Of a stretch of 7,159 nucleotides of DNA, positions 1-7,159 are shown one piece after another. How positions within the stretch are numbered: position 1 is the stretch's first letter; every line of letters starts with the position of its first letter. The stretch lies in contig LKUH01000501.1 in assembly GCA_001412425.1 (NCBI GenBank), positions 1-7,159 on the forward strand, written 5' to 3'. The notes under the pieces were generated by a model. It saw only the letters and a list, made by a program, of their open reading frames with translations. It was not told where the DNA came from and made no database searches. The stretch is from Candidatus Cloacimonas sp. SDB. GTDB taxonomy: Bacteria; Cloacimonadota; Cloacimonadia; Cloacimonadales; TCS61. Made by a program: the position numbers and the translations under genes.

Positions 1-50
1 TTGTCATCCTGAGTAGGCTTCGGCAAAGCCGAAGACGTATCGAAGGAGAG
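1..50. repeat. Dispersed GTCATCCTGAG...CGAAGGA palindromic repeat
   Basis: The segment begins with GTCATCCTGAG (3-13) and ends with TCGAAGGAGAG (40-50). Between them is a perfect 7-bp inverted repeat, CTTCGGC (18-24) and GCCGAAG (28-34), around an AAA loop. An outer TCCT (7-10) and AGGA (44-47) can also pair. From general knowledge, short elements of this type (GTCATCCTGAG ... CGAAGGA) are scattered in many copies between genes in diverse bacterial genomes and behave like REP elements. Only one copy is in this window, so dispersal is inferred. It lies downstream of the peptidase gene on that gene's coding strand, where a hairpin could protect the 3' end of the mRNA. No T-run follows it on either strand, so it is not a classical terminator. 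Confidence 0.7.
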
Positions 51-171
51 ACCCAAACCATCACAGTCCGCTTTGAAAGCAAAGTGCAGCGCTTTGTATT
101 TACTGATATTTTCAGTGATCATATTTTCCCACTGCTTGAGAATGGAAACATCGTAAATGATTGTAAATTTA
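51..171. other. Left flank, open on both strands; coding status unresolved
   Basis: No clear gene is visible, but two codon-aligned antisense frames stay open through this stretch and the repeat. On the plus strand a frame enters from the left edge, is open from position 3, and ends with TAA at 186-188, giving 61 residues that end in NIVNDCKFINSLL; it would overlap the peptidase stop by 17 bp, convergently. On the minus strand a frame with ATG at 120-122 begins MITENISKYKALHFAF and stays open to the left edge for 40 codons, passing through the repeat; GTGGGAAAAT before that ATG is only a weak ribosome-binding site. Either could be the end of a neighbour or a gene remnant. I recognise neither peptide. 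There is no convincing Rho-independent terminator for the peptidase gene here; the inverted repeats present (ACTGA 102-106 with TCAGT 112-116; CAAAGT 80-85 with GCTTTG 91-96) are weak and lack a T-tract. Confidence 0.4.
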
Positions 172-3100
172 TCAATTCACTGCTGTAATTCTATAAAACC
201 TTTTATTTCCGCTTCTGGTCCCGGACCAGGTAGTTGAAGATACTGTTGCTTCAATACTGAAACCTGAATAGGGATTATCTGAACTGTAGATGCGGTAAGC
301 TGTGGCACCGGGCACCTGTTCCCAGCTCAACAGAATTGTAGTGTCAGTCAATTCGTAATTGATGAATTCAGGGGTGGCAGGAGCAAGTTTGATCGCACTG
401 AAATCCTGCTGTATATCCGTTTGAACATTGTTGAAAACAACGGTTTCGGGATTGAAGATATAATTGATCAATTCCGGTATAAGCACGACATCATCTGCAT
501 AAGGAACATAAAAAGAATAGAATCCGGTTTCGTCCGTAAATACTGTGTCATTAACTGCAACTCCCATAACCGGGGTTAGACCTCTGTTAATATATCCACT
601 AATATTCACAATATGAGGGACGGTTATGAAAGACCACTCCAGAGCCGGGCTGTCTCCCCGGGCGGGAGCTTCGTAATGCGCAACAACCGCAACAAAATAT
701 TCCTGCGAATATTCCAGCTCTAACTCTGCAAGAGAATAATGAGTATTTATTGTGGAAGTGTTCAGCAGAGGATTTGAATAATCCGGATTGGTAGATAATG
801 TAATATTATAATAGGAAGTTATAACATCTCCGGAAGGTGCACTCCAGGAGATTTCAGCAACATCCAGAGGTACATTTTCACCCGTGGGCAATCCGTTCTG
901 CGGCTGGTTGGGATCCCATTCCACAGCAATAAAATTGACCGTCATAGTGTCTGAGATGATTTCCTGATACTGAACTGGATCAAAATCGTATCCTGTTTTT
1001 TCCGGAATTAGGGTTACATTACTGCCCAGAGCTGCTATGAAGGTGTAGAAGCCGTCTTCATCGGTAAAAGTAACAGCTGGCTCAGTATTTATTCCTGTAA
1101 TTTCCACATTCTCTAAAGGCTGTTGGGAAGTAGTTATAATTCCACTTACAGGAAGCATGAGCTGCTCGGTAGTAAAACTCCATTCCAGAGCCGGACTTGA
1201 CCCCCGGTCTGGAACCTGGTAATAGGCAGTTACAGCCACAAAATATTCTTCATCATTGTTTAGGTCCAGAAGTTCCAGAGAGTAGGAAGTTTCTGAAGTA
1301 TTAGCATCGATCAGAGGTTCGGAGTAATCTGAATGAACGGACATTAAAATTTCATAGTAGGAAACCGGTACACTGCCGGCTGCAGGATCCCAGCTTATTT
1401 CTGCAACATTCAAAGGAACATCTGAATCCTGCGGTAATCCATTTTGCGGTTGCTCAGGCACCCATTCGGCTGCACTGAAATTTAACACAGTATTGCTTGT
1501 GACATTATCGTGAAAGAGCTGCGGCTCAAAATTATAACCGGTTTTTTCGGGAGTTAATGTTACCAGGGTGTTATATTCCGCAGTAAAGGAATAATATCCA
1601 TCAGCAGCGGTAATTACACTGTCCGGAGTAGTATTTATTCCTGAGATCAGAACATTTTCCAGAGGAGCTTCAAGATGAGTTACCGTTCCGCTGATCGTTA
1701 CTTCCGAATTAGATACAGTCAAACTTACCGGAATAGTTTCAGGTTCTCCGGCATTATGGGAAATCAGGAGCGCAGCTTCGTAGGTGCCGATCTCTAATCC
1801 TCCGGAATTGAAATTAACTTCCAGTTGAGCATTGCTGCCGCCAGCTACCGAACCACTATTGGGTTGTACAGCTAACCAGACTGGAAGTAAGATTATCTGT
1901 CCGGAAATAGTATGAGGTTCAGAACCCCAGATATCACCGGATAATGTCCAGTGAAGGATCATTTCTCCACTGAAATCAGGCTCAACAGTCACATTTACCG
2001 TTGCTTCAGCACTTTCACCAGGTAGAACATTACCCCATCCGCCATCGCTGTCATTCCAGCTGATCAGAGCACCATTTCCCGTATTGTTGTCAGTAGTAAG
2101 AGACCTGTCGGAAACGACAAAATCAGTTGAACTGTTAACGATAACCTTCTCGGGAAAATCGAGTGAAGCTGCACTTAACCACTCATTATCGGTACTGGCA
2201 TTATAAATTGTGAATAAGATATCGAAACTTGTATCGGGAAGATATTCCTGCAGATCAGAGTCAAAAGTTGAACCGGAAATATTCCTGTCCCTTGAATTTA
2301 ACTTTGCTATGGGACTTGCTGCAGACGAAAAATCTATCACAATATCATAATTTAAATAACTATCATTATCACCTATGTTGGAAATCCATAAAGCTCTAGT
2401 TAATACCTGATCGGGACTGAGAGTTTCCGAGAAATTCACTGGATCGCAGGCAAAATCGGGGTAACCCGGCAGGTTTATTGCCGGAAATACAACAAAATCC
2501 AGCCAGGCACAGTCGTTACCCGTGTGGACAGAACCATCTTTTTCATATGACCATTTAAAAATATGATTACCTGCACTTACAGGATAGGATGATTCTTCCC
2601 AGCCTGATTCTCCCGACCATTGTCCCTGAACCACGTCGTCAATATAGAATTTCAGATAATCATAGTTGCTTTCTGAGGAAACCCGATGAAAGAAGGAAAT
2701 TGATCCTGCTGATGCTACATCGGCTTCCAGGAATAAGGTGGAATTCTGATTATGAGATATATTGCCGGATTGTGCGCAGTAATTTCCTTCATAGGGAGAA
2801 GTGGAAGTAATGAACCAATTGGAATTTCCCCCGGTCTGCCAGTCAAAACTGCTGAAATTGCCGGTCTCGAAATCATCTGCAACCAGCCCGATCGAAAAAG
2901 TTTCCGAAGTATTCAGGGGATAATTTGCAGCTGTAAGGGAATAGTGCAGTTCAACTAAAGCTCCAATCGCTGCCTCACTGTCAACCGTTAGGCTGAAAAC
3001 AACATTCTCCAGCTGAGCAGGGTCAAAAGTTCCCAGTTCCTGAGCAGAAGTATTGACAGTAATTTCAGCATCCATGCAGGTCAGCTCCACTGTAACAGGA

Positions 3101-5652
3101 GAAGAGATTGCGTTCCCGTAATTTTCTGTTGCGAGGATGATATCTACCATTTCGCCGGGATCAAGCCTGGAATTACCATTTCCGGAAAAAGTGTCGTCAA
3201 TCTGCCAGGAATTCACTCGAAAGGCGGGAGCATTTACAACCATCGTGAAATCTGAATACCAGGTATAGCGGTCACTTCCGCTTATTTCCAGATTCAGGTT
3301 AATTTGTGTCTGATCCGGAATATCATCGCTTATCTGCAGGCGATAGCCATTTTCAATAACTTTGGTGCCGAAAGCAGCGATCTCGCCATAAAATTCGGTG
3401 TCATCCGAAATTGAGATAAAGGGTGAAGTAGTAGATAAAAGAGCATTGACATTATCGGCGGGTTGATTTCCCAGATTTCTCAGTTCAATCGAAAGGTCAA
3501 TTGTTTCACCATAATCCGCTGCATTGTTACTATTACCGGTAGAATCAGAGATCAGAAAGGAATTATACACAATAAACGGTTCGTTCGAAGTAACTTCTAT
3601 TGTTCCGGTCAGCCTGTTCTTATTATGTGCTGTAATTGAAACCTGAATATTTTCCTGGCTGCTAAGGGGATTGAACAGGACTAACTGCAAATTTCCGGAT
3701 TCATCAGCAATGCCTCTGCCGATCAGCTCATTTTCCTGAATAAGACCTATCCGGGCTCCCGGAGCATCAGTCTCAAACTGAATTTCAGTAGCGCCGATCA
3801 TAACAGCTGAAGGAAAATCTGCCGTAATATCATCCGGTACAGCGGTCCAGACATCCAGACTGGGATCACCGAACAGTGTGATCTCATAAAACGCCCAGCG
3901 GAACCAGGGATCGCCATTGCACTGGGAAGCACCATCATATCTGGAATCCTCGTTCATGGCAGCCAGCTGGGTGATGCCTTCACCAAAAAGAGCATCAAAA
4001 AATTGCCGGTCTAGATACTGAGAACCAGAATTTGTGCCCCCGGGATTATACCAGCCGTAACGCGTATTACCGATGAAAGCCGCACAGCCGTTTTCGATAG
4101 TGGTAAATTCTTCGACAATAACATCAGCACCATAACTGCCACTGGAACTACGGTTATCAAAGGCTGCCGGATAGCAGCCCTGAGAATAGATTATGTAAAA
4201 ACCATGATTTGTGCCATTGGAGGTAAGATTGCTGTTCGTGACATAGCTGGTATAGAATTTCATATTGTAATTTGTATTGGAATGTCCCAGATGATTAATG
4301 AGATTCATTCCATTATTGAATTTGTCTCTCAATTCCGTCCAGCTCCAGTCATAGGTGCGCTCATACTGGGTGTCCACTGTCATATTACCAGGAAAACCGG
4401 TAGTGGAGTAGCCATTATAGTAACCGCCATTGATGATCTCATCCTTATAAGTGGCACCCCAGGTAAGGGGGTTGTTGTTGAGTTCTTCTCCCACCATTAC
4501 TGCTTTTTCCAGATCACTTATAACGGGTGAATTCTGATACATGATCTGCTTGTTCAGAGCTGCGGAAAATTCGGCATGAGTATCTGCGGAGATCCTTCCC
4601 AGCATAACTTCAGCAAAATAATCTGCTTCATTAGTCTCGCCCCAGTAACTGTCATTGTCAGTATTCCAGTCAGGTCCGGAACCGGTTCCAACCCTGTCCA
4701 GCGCGGAATAATAAAGATCAGAAGGGAGGTCATCATCTATGGTAGAACCTGCAGCCAGATAGAAGCCCCGGTGCGGTATGATCTCGGTATCTCCGCCCAG
4801 TAAAATGTATTCGGTTCCCTCATTCTGATAGGCAGCAATAATGAAATTCCTGATCTTATCAGCATTATCTATACCTGTATATTCGGAATATATGTCATCA
4901 GTCAGTTTTATTGCGGTTGTATAACCCTGACTTTTCTTAAATTCGACAAAATCTGTAAAATCTGCGCTGTAGGTACTGCTGGTAATTACGTAATAATCTA
5001 TCACATCGTTCCTGAAGCTTTCGCCCCATTCATAAAGTGAAAGTTCAGAGGGATTATCAATAATTTTCTTAACAAGCTCCTCAGTTTTATCACTGTATCG
5101 GTAAAAATTATTATATGCCCGGTTGGCTTCATAACTCTGTTCTGTGGAAATCTTTAAAGTTACGGAATTGAAATAGAATAATTCACCCGTGAGAGGATGA
5201 TATTCATAAGGTATAATATTAGCCAGAAAAATGGAATAACCTCGATAATACTGAGTAGTGAATTCAGAAATGTTTTCAACCGGATATTTCTGACCGGAAG
5301 TATAAATATTCATGTTCTTGGCAGTAAAACTGATTTCACCTTCAAAACTGAGAGGATATGGTGTTTGAATCGGATAGAGCTCGATGTTGTCTGCCAGTTT
5401 CAGTTTGTTGCCATATTCCAGGCTTACCGTAATTGCAACTTCTGAAGGCGGAAGTAATATTTTTACCTGCCGGGAAGGTAACTCAGGAGCACCAGGAATA
5501 GTGATAAAATTCTGATCTTCCGCTGCTATACGAGTGTATTGATCTGCTGAATACAAATCAGGTTCCTTGAACTGATAAATCCTCTCAATATTAGCTGCGG
5601 TTAAGACCAGTACAGAAAAAGTAAAAAATACTAAGCAAATTATATATTTCAT
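172..5652 (-). CDS. Secreted gingipain-like C25 cysteine peptidase with long modular tail
   Basis: This is a predicted extracellular cysteine endopeptidase of family C25 (clan CD), complete at 1826 residues. Residues 1-20 form a Sec signal peptide with no lipobox Cys. About 21-200 resemble the C25 propeptide, and about 218-605 form the catalytic domain. The likely catalytic pair is His457 in NHLGHSN and Cys493 in YSQGCYPAAFD, 36 residues apart; YILLGGD (about 282-288), ADYFAEVMLGRIS (343-355) and the closing LFGDPSLDVW (593-602) fit the family. About 606-690 match the Ig-like domain that follows gingipain catalytic domains. The tail then has two CARDB-like sandwiches (about 695-925), a MAM or cleaved-adhesin-like jelly roll (926-1057), Ig-like and BACON-like segments (1060-1315), a 182-residue tandem repeat (1317-1754) and an FN3-like end (1755-1826). 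The start is supported by AAGGTG five bases upstream. Family is confident; substrate specificity cannot be read, and the tail modules are assigned by eye. It is much longer than classic gingipain catalytic chains, and I see no typical type IX sorting domain. Confidence 0.93.
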   Translation of the reverse strand: MKYIICLVFFTFSVLVLTAANIERIYQFKEPDLYSADQYTRIAAEDQNFITIPGAPELPSRQVKILLPPSEVAITVSLEYGNKLKLADNIELYPIQTPYPLSFEGEISFTAKNMNIYTSGQKYPVENISEFTTQYYRGYSIFLANIIPYEYHPLTGELFYFNSVTLKISTEQSYEANRAYNNFYRYSDKTEELVKKIIDNPSELSLYEWGESFRNDVIDYYVITSSTYSADFTDFVEFKKSQGYTTAIKLTDDIYSEYTGIDNADKIRNFIIAAYQNEGTEYILLGGDTEIIPHRGFYLAAGSTIDDDLPSDLYYSALDRVGTGSGPDWNTDNDSYWGETNEADYFAEVMLGRISADTHAEFSAALNKQIMYQNSPVISDLEKAVMVGEELNNNPLTWGATYKDEIINGGYYNGYSTTGFPGNMTVDTQYERTYDWSWTELRDKFNNGMNLINHLGHSNTNYNMKFYTSYVTNSNLTSNGTNHGFYIIYSQGCYPAAFDNRSSSGSYGADVIVEEFTTIENGCAAFIGNTRYGWYNPGGTNSGSQYLDRQFFDALFGEGITQLAAMNEDSRYDGASQCNGDPWFRWAFYEITLFGDPSLDVWTAVPDDITADFPSAVMIGATEIQFETDAPGARIGLIQENELIGRGIADESGNLQLVLFNPLSSQENIQVSITAHNKNRLTGTIEVTSNEPFIVYNSFLISDSTGNSNNAADYGETIDLSIELRNLGNQPADNVNALLSTTSPFISISDDTEFYGEIAAFGTKVIENGYRLQISDDIPDQTQINLNLEISGSDRYTWYSDFTMVVNAPAFRVNSWQIDDTFSGNGNSRLDPGEMVDIILATENYGNAISSPVTVELTCMDAEITVNTSAQELGTFDPAQLENVVFSLTVDSEAAIGALVELHYSLTAANYPLNTSETFSIGLVADDFETGNFSSFDWQTGGNSNWFITSTSPYEGNYCAQSGNISHNQNSTLFLEADVASAGSISFFHRVSSESNYDYLKFYIDDVVQGQWSGESGWEESSYPVSAGNHIFKWSYEKDGSVHTGNDCAWLDFVVFPAINLPGYPDFACDPVNFSETLSPDQVLTRALWISNIGDNDSYLNYDIVIDFSSAASPIAKLNSRDRNISGSTFDSDLQEYLPDTSFDILFTIYNASTDNEWLSAASLDFPEKVIVNSSTDFVVSDRSLTTDNNTGNGALISWNDSDGGWGNVLPGESAEATVNVTVEPDFSGEMILHWTLSGDIWGSEPHTISGQIILLPVWLAVQPNSGSVAGGSNAQLEVNFNSGGLEIGTYEAALLISHNAGEPETIPVSLTVSNSEVTISGTVTHLEAPLENVLISGINTTPDSVITAADGYYSFTAEYNTLVTLTPEKTGYNFEPQLFHDNVTSNTVLNFSAAEWVPEQPQNGLPQDSDVPLNVAEISWDPAAGSVPVSYYEILMSVHSDYSEPLIDANTSETSYSLELLDLNNDEEYFVAVTAYYQVPDRGSSPALEWSFTTEQLMLPVSGIITTSQQPLENVEITGINTEPAVTFTDEDGFYTFIAALGSNVTLIPEKTGYDFDPVQYQEIISDTMTVNFIAVEWDPNQPQNGLPTGENVPLDVAEISWSAPSGDVITSYYNITLSTNPDYSNPLLNTSTINTHYSLAELELEYSQEYFVAVVAHYEAPARGDSPALEWSFITVPHIVNISGYINRGLTPVMGVAVNDTVFTDETGFYSFYVPYADDVVLIPELINYIFNPETVVFNNVQTDIQQDFSAIKLAPATPEFINYELTDTTILLSWEQVPGATAYRIYSSDNPYSGFSIEATVSSTTWSGTRSGNKRFYRITAVN
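391..1704 (-). repeat. 182-residue supra-domain tandem repeat inside the peptidase (2.4 copies)
   Basis: Peptidase residues 1317-1498, 1499-1680 and the partial 1681-1754 are copies of one unit. Each full unit is a carboxypeptidase-regulatory-like (prealbumin-type) beta sandwich followed by an FN3-like domain. Register is exact: SG of the first strand falls at 1321, 1503 and 1685; QPQNGLP at 1401 and 1583; LEWSF at 1489 and 1671, always 182 residues (546 bases) apart. Shared text includes PLENV.I.GINT.P, L.PEKTGY.F.P, the Y.VAV.A.Y stretch and SPALEWSF. The third copy keeps only the first domain, and the gene's C-terminal FN3-like domain takes the place of the second. The copies differ clearly at the base level, so the duplication is old. 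The role is probably a spacer or stalk, or carbohydrate or protein binding. Confidence 0.85.
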
Positions 5653-5657
5653 GCCAA

Positions 5658-5663
5658 CACCTT
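5658..5663 (-). promoter_or_regulatory. Shine-Dalgarno of the peptidase gene
   Basis: Read on the minus strand this is AAGGTG, preceded by an A-run, with five bases (TTGGC) before the ATG at 5650-5652. It fixes the start codon, and the hydrophobic signal peptide begins directly at this Met. Confidence 0.7.
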
Positions 5664-5672
5664 TTTTTCGTC

Positions 5673-5703
5673 AGCATAGGCTTATCCGCGATTCTGGTGT
5701 CAA
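5673..5703 (-). promoter_or_regulatory. Possible sigma-70-type promoter for the peptidase gene
   Basis: On the minus strand a perfect TTGACA (5698-5703) is followed after 19 bases by TATGCT (5673-5678; four of six matches to TATAAT). Transcription would start near 5666, giving a leader of about 14 bases with the Shine-Dalgarno inside it. The spacer is longer than the usual 17 and the -10 is weak, so this is tentative. An independent promoter is expected here because a terminator lies just upstream; the -35 adjoins the end of that terminator's T-tract. Confidence 0.35.
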
Positions 5704-5760
5704 TAAAAAACCTTGAAAAGATCTTCTCGGCAAAATACCGATCGTACCTTTTCAAGGTTT
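5702..5760 (-). terminator. Rho-independent terminator of the GEVED protein gene
   Basis: A perfect 13-bp inverted repeat, AAACCTTGAAAAG (5708-5720) and CTTTTCAAGGTTT (5748-5760), is followed on the minus strand by a run of Ts and then ATT (5702-5710). A smaller inner stem, TCGG (5727-5730) with CCGA (5738-5741), can form in the loop. The hairpin begins 28 bases past the stop codon of the right-hand gene. The stem is AT-rich at its base, so a matching A-run also precedes it on the plus strand, but no plus-strand gene feeds it. It should separate the two minus-strand genes transcriptionally. Confidence 0.85.
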
Positions 5761-5788
5761 GAACTTTTATTCAGATAATTCTTAATTC

Positions 5789-7159
5789 CTAATAGGCAAT
5801 TACCTTATAGAATTTTTTGGTGGAAGGCAGAGGAGGCTCTTCCAACCAGAAATTATTTGCTGTAGTTCCTTCATAGGTCCAGCCAGAAGGATAATCCGCA
5901 TAAGGATCATTGGTACTGTAGATATCGTAGGATGTGGCGCCCGGTACGGCACCCCAGTCAACCCTGATGGTATCACTTTCCAGGACGGTTATTATAATTC
6001 CTGTAGGTGTGGACAGACGACCATTAATGTAAAAGGCCAGATCGAGGGATTCGGGATGCATCTGATGTCCATCCGGATATATAAGTTCATTCCATGCTAC
6101 CTCTCTTTCTGTACGTACGATTACATCATCACCCCATACTGCATCATCGTTCCAATGGGTGTAGGAGGTTTTCCAGCCGAATTCTTCCTCGCCGGGTTCC
6201 GACAGCAGGGTCTCCACGCTCAGCCAGTAGATCACACCTTCTTCCTGGGCAAAAGCATCGGCCTCATCGGGAATGAAGAAGACATATTCGAAGCAGGTGA
6301 AATCTCCGGGGAAGACAAGTTCCCAGGGATTGGGATTGTACCACCATTCTTCGATATTCTCAGCAAATATGAACCCTTCGTAATCACCGGGCTGGAATTC
6401 TCTCTGCCATAAAAGTTCCAGGGGCTGACTGTAGCCATCTGGGTTTCCCGGATCGTCCATTGGCAGATCGGACCAGATAGACAGGCGGAACATCGGCTGT
6501 ACAACCGGAACGATATCGTCCTTCCAGGAGCCCCAGACATGAACTTCATCTATGAGACCGGTGGCAGTACAGAGAAAATCATCAGCCAGTATACGGGGTT
6601 GGAGATCATAAACATCCATGCCCAGTGTGCTGAGTTCCGGCCATTGAATGAAGTGCATCTTGTGTTCACCCGTCAGATCGACGAGTTCTACCCTGTAATC
6701 TTCCACTTCGCCGTCATCTGCCAGACCGTAGTAGTCTAATCCGGAAGCGGAGCTGAAACGGAATCGGACATAAGTATTACCAGCCACGGCAGAGGCGGGA
6801 ATGGTATAATAAAGAAAGTGATTTCCGGCTCCGCTGAGATAGTGATCGCTGATGAAATTTTCGCCGGTATCCAGCCAGTCGAAATCTGAGTTGAAATCAT
6901 ACCAGCCGTTCAGATATCCGGCAGCGGAAGTCGTAACAATGATCTTGGCCTGCATGCCGATGATCTGGGTGGAGAAGATGACTCCATCTTCATCATCATT
7001 GCCGTCATTGTCATCACCCAAGGCCAGGGGATCCGGCTGTCCATCAGGTTCGGCATCAATGGAGGCTCCCATATGAACACCAGGCACTATGACATGGCTG
7101 GCACCGCTACTTGTACTCAAGGTAGGATAGGTGGGATCGGGTGCATCACCCCAGTCCAG
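5789..7159 (-). CDS. GEVED-domain secreted surface protein, N-terminus cut off by the window edge
   Basis: The frame is open to the right edge, so 456 residues are visible (numbered here from the edge) and the true start is outside. The edge residues LDWGDAPDPTYPTL lead straight into the conserved DAEPDGQPDP (35-44) and GDDNDGNDDEDGV (48-60), so the TTG at 7118-7120 is an internal Leu, not a start. About 60-160 form a GEVED domain: NGWYDFNSDFDW (84-95), an acidic loop and the name-giving GEVEDYRVE (150-158). About 168-383 form a second conserved module with ADDFLC (192-197), HVWGSWKDD (207-215), GVIYWL (308-313), FGWKTSYTHWNDDAVW (327-342) and SLDLAFYING (371-380); I know this pattern from many secreted proteins and recall a Pfam DUF (possibly DUF7901), number unsure. 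About 384-456 form an FN3-like end closing with KKFYKVIAY. Acidic clusters suggest calcium binding. No catalytic motif is seen; it is probably a cell-surface or secreted structural protein of unknown role. The terminator lies downstream. Confidence 0.9.
   Translation of the reverse strand: MDWGDAPDPTYPTLSTSSGASHVIVPGVHMGASIDAEPDGQPDPLALGDDNDGNDDEDGVIFSTQIIGMQAKIIVTTSAAGYLNGWYDFNSDFDWLDTGENFISDHYLSGAGNHFLYYTIPASAVAGNTYVRFRFSSASGLDYYGLADDGEVEDYRVELVDLTGEHKMHFIQWPELSTLGMDVYDLQPRILADDFLCTATGLIDEVHVWGSWKDDIVPVVQPMFRLSIWSDLPMDDPGNPDGYSQPLELLWQREFQPGDYEGFIFAENIEEWWYNPNPWELVFPGDFTCFEYVFFIPDEADAFAQEEGVIYWLSVETLLSEPGEEEFGWKTSYTHWNDDAVWGDDVIVRTEREVAWNELIYPDGHQMHPESLDLAFYINGRLSTPTGIIITVLESDTIRVDWGAVPGATSYDIYSTNDPYADYPSGWTYEGTTANNFWLEEPPLPSTKKFYKVIAY

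Noticed and set aside
172..375. Canonical type IX secretion C-terminal sorting domain on the peptidase
   Set aside because: The terminal sequence reads as an FN3-like VPGAT.Y.IYS module and I do not see the usual sorting-domain pattern. It is kept only as a hypothesis of an alternative signal.
4204..4530. Plus-strand 108-codon open frame opposite the peptidase catalytic domain
   Set aside because: It lies antisense to the conserved catalytic His region, and its translation has no family resemblance. It is a shadow of the real gene.
5662..5668. Seven-base homopolymer (A7 on the coding strand) before the peptidase start as a phase-variation tract
   Set aside because: It is short, lies outside the coding frame and merges with the Shine-Dalgarno; there is no second sign of a contingency locus.
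6056..6412. Plus-strand 118-codon open frame opposite the GEVED protein
   Set aside because: It is antisense to the conserved WKTS/HWNDDAVW module and has no domain signature. Treated as a shadow.
7118..7120. TTG as start codon of the GEVED protein (443-residue version)
   Set aside because: The same frame continues to the window edge with family-typical sequence (DWGDAPDPTYPTL) and there is no signal peptide after the TTG. It is an internal Leu codon.
1..7159. CRISPR array, tRNA or rRNA gene, transposase, toxin-antitoxin or defence system
   Set aside because: Nothing in either strand supports any of these. Nearly all of the window is accounted for by two secreted-protein genes.

Overview
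The window holds two large secreted-protein genes, both on the minus strand, plus a short left flank that carries a dispersed repeat. The protein style points to an uncultured FCB-group bacterium, with Cloacimonadota my best guess. The signs are multi-domain extracellular proteins built from carboxypeptidase-regulatory-like and fibronectin III-like modules, a gingipain-family peptidase with a long beta-sandwich tail, and C-termini of the form 'VPGAT.Y.IYS..DPY...KKFYKV.A'. The phylum call is from memory of such proteins, not from a marker gene.

Layout, left to right on the plus strand. Positions 1-171 are a non-genic or ambiguous flank. They start with a hairpin-bearing GTCATCCTGAG...CGAAGGA type dispersed repeat and are then open on both strands. 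Positions 172-5652 (minus) encode a complete 1826-residue C25 (gingipain-like) cysteine peptidase with signal peptide, propeptide, catalytic domain with His457/Cys493, Ig-like domain, about 1200 residues of accessory beta-sandwich modules (including a supra-domain tandem repeat with an exact 182-residue period), and an FN3-like C-terminus. Positions 5653-5788 are the intergenic region. It contains a strong Rho-independent terminator for the right-hand gene, a possible promoter for the peptidase gene whose -35 lies at the terminator tail, and a clear Shine-Dalgarno. Positions 5789-7159 (minus) are the C-terminal 456 residues of a GEVED-domain surface protein whose start lies beyond the right edge.

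The two genes point the same way but seem to be separate transcription units, because a terminator sits between them. They share no catalytic content, but both end in a related FN3-like module, which suggests a common export, anchoring or sorting route. I see no CRISPR array, RNA gene, transposase or defence system. The window is best read as ordinary secreted-protein territory, with the shared C-terminal module and the tandem supra-domain repeat as the most interesting structures.
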